From Anodontia alba (lineage: Eukaryota; Mollusca; Bivalvia; Lucinida; Lucinidae): 64,000 bases of DNA. The translations under genes and the position numbers were made by a program. Positions within the stretch are counted from its first letter, which is position 1; the number at the start of each line of letters is the position of its first letter. Positions 56,060-64,000 of this stretch are shown here, in pieces. Below the pieces are notes generated by a model. The model saw only the letters and a program-made list of their open reading frames with translations, did not search any database and was not told the origin of the DNA. The stretch is taken from contig OZ024824.1 of assembly GCA_964016985.1 (NCBI GenBank), positions 48,463,587 through 48,527,586 of the forward strand, given 5' to 3'.

Positions 56060-57545
56060 CTTTAGGCATCCAAGACACTGTTAACTTGGCCCCCACCACT
56101 TTTTGGACCACAACAATTGGGCCCAAATTAAGCAGGTTTGAAGTTGCTGAGACATATCCCTTAGATAAAGCTTAGCAAATATAGAAGCTTGATTCCTTAT
56201 TGCTGCTAGAATCTCCTTGAGCAAAATGTATCGAAAAAGGTCCAAGAGGAAGTTGGAGCCCTAACTTCATGGTCTTAATTCTTAAAGAAGGGAAAATCTT
56301 AACGCGTGAGTTTCCTGTAGGAAAGCTTAATATTATAAGAAATCCATCTCTAGACAGAGGATTCAGAAATACCTTGTTTGCCTCTAATTGGTAGAAATAG
56401 TCTAGTTCTATTTCACGGTAAGGTCTAGTCATTTTAAGATAGAATTTTAAGGCTCCTATTGGGCATAAAAGTCTATCCGAATATTCCCTTTGCATATATG
56501 GGGTAAATTAAGAATAAGAATATGAGCTGGGCAAAAAGACAGAAGCTGATTCTTAGCCATAAACCCAGTTTAAACTATTAGATACTGATCCATCAGATCC
56601 ATTGAATCTTAAATGATTTGAATCCATTGCCATGGTCTGAATCTCGCTACATCTTTAGGCAGTGGCAAGAGCTAAAAGAAAGGCTGTCTTTAACGTTACG
56701 TGGAATTAGAAGCCTTATGTAAAAGGTTAATATGGGGTTTTCTGTAGACAGACTAAGACCCATAATAAATCCCATTAAGGAGTAATAGATCTTTGTACAG
56801 CACGTTGTAATTCAAAAGAGCTTATTAATTCTGACAAGACAGGGTTAGATCCGATTCTATAACCAGTCTAAAATTAAAAGGTACTAAATATCATATATCT
56901 TTTGCTCTTACTAGTACTCATCTGAAACTTACTCAGAGAAAAGGTAAAAGAGGAAATCAGCTATAACAGTAAGTGGGGCTGAGACCGGATTAATCTTTCT
57001 TCTATGACACCAACTGGTATATACGTTCCACTTCGCATCATAGGCTTTCTGAGTTGATGCCCGCCTTGATTTGGAGACAAAAATTGCAACATTTGCGAAA
57101 TTTTTATCTCTAACTGATTGCTTGATAACTCCCAGGCGTGACGGTTGAGTACTTGGAGATATCGATGTGGAAATTTTCTTTTGATTGTGTTAATAGTTTG
57201 GAAAGAGTGGAAGATGAACTGGAGCTGAGACAAGTAGTTGTAGAACCTCTGAGAACCATGTTTGTTGTGGCCAAAGAGGTGCTATAAGAACCATTCTGCA
57301 CTGAGATTGGCGTATCTTGTTCAGGACAGAAGGAGTTAGTATGTTGTAGGAAATGCATAAGCATGAATATTGTTCCAGTTCATGGAAAATGCATCTATCG
57401 CAAAGGTTTGATTGTCCAGAACTGGAAACACATAAAGTGGAAGTTTGTGACTGAAACATGTCGCAAACAGATCCAGATTGGAATGGTTGAACATTTGAAA
57501 ATTGAATTCGATATCGATTGATCCAATGCCCACTCTATTTTGACT
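56060..57545 (-). pseudogene. DIRS-like recombinase and preceding region, broken
   Basis: Reading leftward from 57545: ALDQSISNS, LDLFATCFSHKLPLYVFPVL, SVLNKIRQSQCRMVLIAPLW, then WELSSNQLE (about 57110) and PMMRSGTYIPVGVIEERLIR, where copy 1 has the recombinase N-terminus. The recombinase core follows with several stops (about 56980-56520), then LLCPIGALKFYLKMTRPYRE in the open stretch 56495-56172. The usual His-x-x-Arg box is degraded to IKTMKLGLQLPLGPF-like text. LGPIVVVQKVVG ends near 56092. It is more decayed than copy 1. Confidence 0.8.
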
Positions 57546-58462
57546 ATTTGTCGACAGTCGATATCAGACGCCCCAGTGACGTAAGATACACGACACCTTC
57601 GCACCAACCGACCACCCCCATCTTCACTGTTCACATGTGCTATTAGAGCCAGTTTATCTGCCATAGCTAAAGGTTAGTACACTGCAACCCCAATATAATG
57701 CGGATGCTGGGGTCCAGGGCAGAAGTGATTACCGTGTAATAACAGCAAGACGTATACCCAGCCTGCAGCTTAAAATAATCAAACAAAATTTGTCATATTT
57801 GTGTTCACAGTTTTGTATATTTTGGATGATTATCTCATAAATTTAACCTATTGTTAATATCAAATTAACAGATTACGGCTGTTTTGTTTTCATTTATAAT
57901 CCCCTTGTTTATCTATCACGTGTCAAAAGCATCCAGGTGGGAAAACAATCACATAATGCTTTCCTGCTTTGTCTGTTATTTGCACAGAATCAATATCAGA
58001 ATGTGAGTAACAATCTACCTCGTCTAGAAATACTGTGAGGTGCATGAAGACAATATTGGGGTTCGTCTCATTGGCAAACAATACTATTGTATTTTGTTTT
58101 ATTATTATTGATAAATAATGAATAATTTTATTAAAGGTTTTTTATTTTATTTTTTTTTATTATTTTTTTTCAAACGAAATCAGCTCTTAAAGCATGCAAC
58201 TGCCACGTGACAAACACTTGTGGTAATTTTAACATGGCTATGTACCCAGATTGATGCAATTGCAATGGCATGTGCAATTTCATTTCTGCAGCTACAGAAT
58301 AAAATTTCTTCACTTTATCAGTCACCAGGTAGGTTGAGTGCAGTGGATTGTTAACATACCAGTAATTGATGCACATCACTGTACATCACCCAATTACCGT
58401 AAAGCTTAAAATTAATGAAAACAAATGTTTTTTTCTACATATTGTTCTGTATTGTAATAAAA
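57546..58462. other. No gene seen
   Basis: Intronic sequence with an AT-rich low-complexity tract at 58088-58170. No family was recognised on either strand. Confidence 0.5.
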
Positions 58463-60190
58463 ACAAGAGGCCCATGGGCCACAGGTTGCTCACCTGAGTG
58501 ACATTGCCACTGCAGATATGTAGATGTTATGCAACATTTTTCCAATCCTGTCATTGCAACTAATGAAAAGATAATCATTTAAGCAGTTCTTAATTTTGAA
58601 GAAGAATATATATAAGGCATGCCAGTCAATGGAGCGTGATCATTTGAACAAATTCTAAATGGCGGCCAGCTTGGATTTACGATCGGCACGATTTTAGCTA
58701 TTTTTGACCTACAAGTCACCCAAATGCTTCCTACCAAGTTTCGAGTCAACTGGCCTTTTGGTTCAGGAGAAGAAGCCAAAAATAGATTTTCAAGATGGCT
58801 GCCATGGCGGCCATCTTGGATATCCGATTGGCACAATTTTAGCTATTTTTGATCTACAAGTCACTCCAATGTCTCCTACCAAGTTTGGAGTCAATTGGCC
58901 TTTCAGTGCAGGAGAAGAAGCTAAATATAGATTTTCAAGATGGCGGCCATGGTGGACATCTGGGATTTCAGATCATTACAATTTTAGCTATATTTGATCT
59001 ACAAATCACCCTGATGCTTCCTACTAAGTTTCGAGTCAAGTGACTTTTGGGTTTAGGAGAAGAAGCGAAAAATACATTTTCAAGATAGCCGCCATGGTGG
59101 CCATCTTGGATTTACGATCGGCATGATTTTAGCTATTTTTGATCTACAAGTCACCCAAATGCTTCCTACCAAGTTTGGAGTCAACTGGCCTTTCGGTTCA
59201 GGAGAAGAAGCGAAAAATAGATTTTCAAGATGGCTGCCATGGCGCACATCCTGGTTTTACGATCGGCACAATTTTAGCTATTTTTTATCTATAAGTCACC
59301 CCGATGCTTCCTACCAAGTTTGGAGTCAACTGGCCTTTCGGTTCAAGAGAAGAAGCGAAAAATAGATTTTCAAGATGGCTGCCATGGCGGCCATCTTGGA
59401 TTTCCGATAGGCACTATTTTAGCTATTTTTCATCTATAAGTCACCCCAATGCTTCCTACCAAGTTTGGAGTCAATTGGCTTTTGGGTTAGGAGTAGAAGC
59501 GAAAAATAGATTTTCAAGATGGCCGCCATGGCGGCCATCTTGGATTTCCGATCGGTACGATTTTAGCTATTTTTGATCTACAAGTCACCCTGGTGCTTCC
59601 TACCAAGTTTGGAGTCAACTGGCCTTTTGGTTCAGGAGAAGAAGCGAAAAATTGATTTTCAAGATGGCGGCCATGGCGGCCATCTTGGATTTCCGATCGG
59701 CATGATTTTAGCTATTTTTGATCTACAAGACACTCCGATGCTTCCTAGCAAGTTTGGAGTCAATTGGCCTTTCGGTTCAGGAGAAGAAGAGAAAAATAGA
59801 TTTTCAAGATGGCGGCCATGGCGGCCATCTTGGATTTCCGATCGGCACGATTTTAGCTATTTTTGATCTACAAGACACCCCGATGCTTCCTAGCAAGTTT
59901 GGAGTCAATTGGCCTTTTGGTTCAGGAGAAGAAGCGAAAAATAGATTTTCAAGATGGCGGCCATGGCAGCCATCTTGGATTTCCAATCGGCACGATTTTA
60001 GCTATTTTTGATCTACAAGTCACCCTGATGCTTCCTACCAAGTATCGAGTCAATTGGCCCAGGGGTGTAGGAGGAGTAGGCTTTTAAAGCAATTGCTGAC
60101 GCCGCACGACGGAAGACGGACGACGGACAACGGACATTGACTGACCACAATAGCTCACCATGAGCACTTTGTGCTCATGGTGAGCTAAAA
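58463..60190 (+). mobile_element. Tandem-core repetitive element J
   Basis: It starts ACAAGAGGCCCATGGGCCAC and GCTCACCTGAG, and ends GAGCACTTTGTGCTCATGGT GAGCTAAAAA. The core is about ten H-type units with a very regular 145-bp period (59573, 59718 and 59863 are equivalent points). Each has CAAGATGGCSGCCATGGCGG followed by CCATCTTGG, a near-palindrome. The last units are nearly identical, so the array has been homogenised recently. It lies 92 bp from the upstream zinc-finger exon. Confidence 0.85.
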
Positions 60191-60281
60191 AATGGGAGCC
60201 ACTTATTAACAGCATTATACTAGTATCTGCGGTAAAATGGTCAGCGTTATATCTTGGTTGCAGTGAATGTGTTTTACATAC

Positions 60282-60406
60282 CTGTATGTATGTATTGATG
60301 AACCTTGAGATTACTATGATCAGTGAACTCCTTGTTGCAGTAGATACATCGGTGAGGTTTCATCCCCATATGAATCATTACATGTGAGTTTAACTTTGAC
60401 TGAGAG
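60282..60406 (-). CDS. C2H2 zinc-finger protein, internal exon
   Basis: A 125-bp exon: acceptor TTTCTTTATAATTTCAG, one base finishing a codon, 41 codons, one base, donor GTATGT. It encodes the end of one finger (SQSKLNSHVMIH), a MGMKPHRC linker and a whole finger (CIYCNKEFTDHSNLKVHQYI-H), ending HTG. The next exon begins with the rest of a Gly codon and QKKYKC, so the two join into a standard inter-finger linker at 40800. The start of the first finger (its Cys pair) must lie in an exon to the right, which I could not find in the window. Confidence 0.82.
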
Positions 60407-60990
60407 CTGAAATTATAAAGAAAATGATGTGAAAAAAATGTTAATGTTTTTCCTTTGCAACTTCTTTTTCTGATTTTAAATAACAAACCCCCTTCAAAGA
60501 AAAAAAAATATTACAAAATTGTCTACTACAAACTGTCAGAAACAATGCTGCATGGTTTAATTATACTTTTATCTGACTCTGGATTCAATTCAGTGCACGC
60601 ATGTTCATTACTCTCAAGTGTCGTTCCTTTTAGAATCAAAATATATATAAATAAAATCAAAAGAATCATGTTTTTCAGAACTTGTTCAAAACAGGATTAA
60701 ACTAAACTAGAAATGTGTCCACAGTACACGGATGACCCGCTGTGGGGTACCTGAATATAAAACTGCAAAATTCTACTTGCTACAAATGCCTTAACCTGAG
60801 TCTAACAGGATCACGTACGTACGTACGTATGTACGTACATAATGCACATACCCACGTACGGAAAACCAAAACACTATATGCCCCCAGAATCATCCGATGC
60901 GGGGGCATAAAAATTGTTTTCAGAGAAAAACAGATATCCCCACTATCTCAAAAATTCTAAGTTCCATGCCGACCTTGAAAACAAGGTCAA
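60407..60990. other. Intronic sequence with one MITE-like repeat
   Basis: About 60705-60915 runs from TAGAAATGTGTCCACAG to ATGCCCCCAGAATCATCCGA and GCGGGGGCATAAAAA. The CCCCGCATCGG-type stem suggests a small mobile element. An ACGT repeat is at 60813-60838. No exon was recognised. Confidence 0.5.
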
Positions 60991-61299
60991 ATGTTTGTTT
61001 GTGTTGAGGTTTTACCGCCCAGTCAACCCAATGGGGTCATGTCGAGCGCGGTCAGTTTACCTAACCACATGTTTACTGGGCAGGCTTAGTCCTCTAAGCG
61101 GTTAACCAGTATTGTGCACATTCTTTTGCCAGAAACTGACAACTGCCCTTCTTGAATCAGCGGAAGGGAGAGAATGACTGTAGAAAATATTTCATGATCA
61201 ATCTCCACGAAAGAATGATGCTGACCTCGGCAGGGGTTGAACCCGCAACCTCCTTGTCTCCAGTCGGACGGCGCATCCAACTGAGCCACCGAGGCCGGC
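60991..61299 (-). mobile_element. tRNA-derived SINE, family 1, copy 5
   Basis: The head GCCGGCCTCGGTGGCTCAGT, the B box GGGTTCAACCC and the GTTT tail are all present. Target duplication AAAACAAGGTCAA (60978-60990) and AAAATAAGGTCAA (61300-61312), 13 bp with one mismatch. Confidence 0.9.
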
Positions 61300-61312
61300 A
61301 AAATAAGGTCAA

Positions 61313-62000
61313 GGTCATCAACATCTAATCAACAACAAGGCATGTTCAAATAAGACATCCATGCACACTGGGATGAAAAATCAACCAGTAAAGTTTGAAG
61401 TGAATCCATCCACTGATTCAGGAGATATAGTGCTGATATATATATATATATATATATTTTTTTTTTTTTCAAATCCTGTGGTTATCTTGGAAACTGAGTC
61501 AATGTCAACAAAATAAAATCAGCAATCAAGACCATCTCAGTTATACTATATACTAGGTCAGACCAGAATCCATTATCTGGTTATGGAAACAGGACATTCA
61601 AAAGCTTTATTTTAATAGTGTGAGTCCTGTGGTGACCTTGAAAACTGGGTCAAGGTAATCATCAAAGTTAATTCTGACAAGAATCGCCCTCAAATAAAAA
61701 GATACATTTAATGAGGTCCTAAAAACTTTGACGTAAAATTTTAACATGAAAATTCTAAGTCTGTGACCTTGACCTTGACATGACCTAGGGTAGTGGGGAT
61801 GGTACTGTGCAAAATTTTGGACCAATGTGTATAATCATACCACAAATGAATCAAATCGGTGATAAGGTTAGGAAACAGTGAGGTCTTAAAAACTTTAACA
61901 AAAACTTTAACATTTGTGGACTCCAACCCCAACGCTAACGCCGACGCCAAGGGTAGTACAATAGCTTTCCGTGAAAGTTGTTCAGGCAAGCTAACAAAAG
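61313..62000 (+). mobile_element. Tandem-core-like element K (diverged)
   Basis: The right end ACAATAGCTTTCCGTGAAAG TTGTTCAGGCAAGCTAAC resembles the ATAGCTCACC...CTCAGGTGAGCTAA end of the other members. The interior has three loose units with CCTGTGGTKAYCTTGRAAAC. An AT repeat and T tract occupy 61435-61470. The left end is not identified. Confidence 0.5.
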
Positions 62001-62019
62001 GGCATAACTCTAACATTAC

Positions 62020-62375
62020 CACACAGCCGCTATTTTTCAATCAGATCTGCCCTGCATGAGGGACTTAGTGTGATATTAATTTTATCAAACTCACAAAAAA
62101 GGGATAAAAGTTATTAAGCAAAATATTTAACTGTAATAATTACAAACAGGCATAACACTAACAAACCTGATCCCATAGCCCCTATTTTCTAATCCCACCT
62201 GCCCTGCATGAGGGACCAAGTGTGGTGTAAATTTTATCAAAATCAGGCAGATGGTATAGTCGTTATCAAGCTACATACATATTAAATCTATACTGACCCC
62301 ACAGCCCTTATTTTTCTATCACACCTGTCTTGCATGAGGGACCAAATGGGGTTTATATTTTTATCAAAATCAGAC
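62020..62375 (+). repeat. Three diverged units with TGCATGAGGGAC
   Basis: CTGCCCTGCATGAGGGACYWAGTG and ATTTTATCAAA recur near 62047, 62199 and 62327, with spacing of roughly 150 and 130 bp. Confidence 0.7.
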
Positions 62376-62384
62376 TTTCGAAGA

Positions 62385-62430
62385 TTTTTGATTGACTTCA
62401 GGTTTTACGACCCAGTCAATCCATTAATGC
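62385..62430 (-). mobile_element. Family-1 SINE tail scrap
   Basis: TTCAGGTTTTACGACCCAGT CAATCCATTAATG matches the 3' tail region of the family-1 SINE. Nothing else of the element follows. Confidence 0.45.
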
Positions 62431-62659
62431 TGCTCTCACACTTGGGTGAAAATGTTGCGAATGGGCTTACAAATGCAATTAACTGCCAGTTAGCAATGAT
62501 CGCAAGGTGTTCGCCAGACATTCGTATGTGTTCGTAAGCATTCGTGGTTGTTCATGGGGTGCTGCGAATATTAGAAACATGCTCCTAAAATTCGCAAGGA
62601 AAACATATTCTCATTGCTTTCACAACATATGTGTTATGGTGTTCGAATATCATGAGTAA

Positions 62660-63225
62660 ATACAGTATGCCAACAGTCATAATAATGTATTAGCACCTTT
62701 GACAAGCAGTCGCAAGCCATTCTTATCGACGGCAAGGCATTTGTAGTGAGCGTAAGACATTTGTAGAGATTTGCTAGCATTCATCTTGACTTTTCCTTTG
62801 AAGGAGGAAGTGCAGTCGGAGAGTGTGGGGGAGGAATGGGGAAATGATGGGGTCTGACTCAATGTCTGACATCACGTCCCGTTGGCATTCTGCGTTATCT
62901 GGCCTGGCCTTCCTGGCAGCCTTTGCAGACTTGATCTTGGCCTTATTCTGTCTGTATGTTTGGTCTTATCACTTGAGGCTATAGCCGTCTTAGACTAGGT
63001 CATCACTGGATGCTGCGCCATCAGAAGCAGAGACTTTGTGTTCAGGAGGGGGATGGTCAGACTTTCCCTTGCCCCTGCCTCTGCCACCCTCGCCCTTTCT
63101 CTGCCCCTGGGCATGATGAAGGATAACAACTTGACTTTTTGAAACTAGTTCACCCAGTGGATGCTGGCGAATAACTGTCAAAGAGAAAACAACTGGCAAG
63201 CACATATTGTGTAGTCGTTTCATTC
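62660..63225 (-). pseudogene. Possible degenerate coding stretch, family unknown
   Basis: On the minus strand an ATG at 63223 opens 77 codons, including a Gly/Arg/Lys-rich GEGGRGRGKGKSDHPPPEHK and a Ser/Asp-rich end. After a stop near 62993, further coding-like text with a Lys/Ala-rich stretch (KAKIKSAKAARKA) and SDIESDPII appears in the same direction but other frames. The composition is richer in G+C than its surroundings. It may be the remains of a gene or a transposon-encoded DNA-binding protein; I do not recognise it. Confidence 0.25.
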
Positions 63226-63318
63226 ATAAGGCATTTGCAAGATTTGCAACGGCATTCCTAAGTATTCGTAACATCTGGAAAGGATTCGCAAGAAAATGGG
63301 CAAATTGATTATTAATAA

Positions 63319-63382
63319 CGAGCTTAAGCGACCTGTGAAGCAGGTCGTCACCTGCGAAGCAGGTGACGAAGCTTAAACTCGT
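63319..63382. repeat. Double hairpin inside an inverted repeat
   Basis: CGAGCTTAAGC and GCTTAAACTCG are the outer arms. Inside are two short stems in a row, GACCTGTGAAGCAGGTC and CACCTGCGAAGCAGGTG, each with a GAAG-type loop. Confidence 0.85.
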
Positions 63383-64000
63383 ACTCTAGATATCGTGAGT
63401 CTCTCACATACTATGCAGAAGAGTTCGCATGCGGCGGGTGACTGGTTTCCCATATCTACAGCGGAGTGTATCAGCTTAATGTTGAACCTGAAAACCAACG
63501 CTAATAAGGCTGGAGCCATTGGCCTGGTTTCCAAAAAATATGATGATCAGATACTCTCTGCTGCAAACATGGAAAGCCAGTCAGCCGTCGCAAGCAATCT
63601 CATTGGCTGTAAAGAATCGTATAGCCAATGAAATAGAAGGATACATTTTTACGTCATTGACTGATCTGCATTTTAGCCGCCATTTTTAATCTGAGATTTC
63701 TCTCGCATTAAACAACATTTTCGTATATTTAAGGGTAAATACTGAAGTATTGTTGTGAAAAATGGATTACATTCCTACAGCACATAACAGGAATTATGCA
63801 TAGGGAAGAATTTATTGCTGGCAACATGATAAAGGTAGGATATGCGGTGTATTGATGGGTCCGAGTTTCAGCTGACTGGCGATCAGCTGATCGTTCGTAC
63901 TTTAGCGACTTTCGTCTGTACACACATGCTGCACAATGACTTACTTGTCAAACTGTACCGTAGCTCATGTTATTGATAAACATCATAAGCATCCATAAAG
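63383..64000. promoter_or_regulatory. Possible promoter-like stretch, otherwise unexplained
   Basis: Within 63590-63690 there are facing CCAAT boxes (ATTGGCT at 63602 and AGCCAAT at 63622), a CRE-like TTACGTCA at 63649-63656 and GCCGCCATTTTT at 63676. Such clustering occurs in TATA-less promoters. No gene start was identified to either side, so this is only a suggestion. Confidence 0.2.

Larger units (their letters stand above)
55526..57545 (-). mobile_element. DIRS-like retrotransposon, copy 2, 5'-truncated
   Basis: On the minus strand it holds the last part of the RNase H/connection region, the recombinase gene and the right terminal inverted repeats. Gag and reverse transcriptase are absent; recognisable sequence begins at about 57545 (KIEWALDQSISNS). 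It is intronic to the zinc-finger gene and on the same strand. It supplies the uninterrupted version of the SINE insertion site found in copy 1. Confidence 0.85.
40801..60281 (-). other. Intron of the zinc-finger gene, about 19.5 kb
   Basis: The donor ACAG|GTATGT at 60282/60281 and the acceptor TTTTCAG| at 40801 bound it. Both flanking exons break after the first base of a Gly codon within a TG-x-K-x-Y-K-C type linker. The intron is almost wholly repeats: five tandem-core elements, a minisatellite, SINEs, a foldback element and a DIRS copy. An exon hidden between cannot be excluded, but none was seen. Confidence 0.75.

Noticed and set aside
58704..60087. Series of 60-97-codon open frames repeating PMLPSKFGVNWPFGSGEE-type sequence
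   Set aside because: They repeat every 145 bp, and since 145 is not a multiple of three they hop through all frames. They are by-products of the H-type repeat unit, as are those at 45094-46963 and 49829-50535.

Overview
The window looks like gene-poor nuclear DNA from an animal, most likely a bivalve mollusc. The evidence is interrupted coding sequence with GT/AG introns, tRNA-derived SINEs, mariner and DIRS-like elements, many palindromic MITE-like repeats, and long arrays of 145-336 bp units bounded by ends that start ACAAGAGGGCC and finish CAGGTGAGCTAA. The taxon is inferred from repeat style and was not tested by any search. Nothing prokaryotic (operon, CRISPR array, rRNA) is visible.

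Host gene. The one convincing host gene is a C2H2 zinc-finger gene on the minus strand. A 125-bp internal exon (60406 to 60282) and a terminal coding exon (40800 to 40298) have consensus splice sites and matching phase. Joined, they complete an inter-finger TG-QKKYKC linker across a 19.5-kb intron filled with repeats. A second possible coding relic of unknown family, broken by a frameshift, lies at 15739-16249.

Layout from left to right. 1-2.2 kb is the 5' end of a Gypsy-type LTR retrotransposon on the minus strand (gag, leader, tRNA-Leu-like primer site). 4.0-5.0 kb has two tRNA SINEs. 6.06-8.83 kb is the first tandem-core element. 8.83-30.3 kb is one DIRS-like tyrosine-recombinase retrotransposon, split in three by an 11-kb and a 4.6-kb block of other repeats and by a SINE. 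The 11-kb block holds MITEs, the unknown coding relic, a 1.65-kb foldback element and a nearly intact mariner. 30.3-39.2 kb has four more tandem-core elements, one of which carries a mariner that itself carries a second mariner. 40.3-60.4 kb is the zinc-finger gene; its intron holds five tandem-core elements, a 23-copy 35-bp minisatellite, SINEs, a 269-bp foldback element and a truncated second DIRS copy. 60.4-64 kb has further repeats and a weakly supported degenerate coding stretch.

How it fits together. Every mobile-element protein gene seen here carries a stop or a frameshift, so the window is a record of insertions rather than a set of cooperating genes. Nesting gives relative ages: the tandem-core element at 31.4-36.2 kb is older than the outer mariner, which is older than the inner mariner; the DIRS copy is older than the SINE inside it; the 1.65-kb foldback element is older than the 154-bp MITE inside it. 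The least explained feature is the tandem-core family. Its ends are conserved, but the internal arrays have been swapped, fused and inverted between copies.
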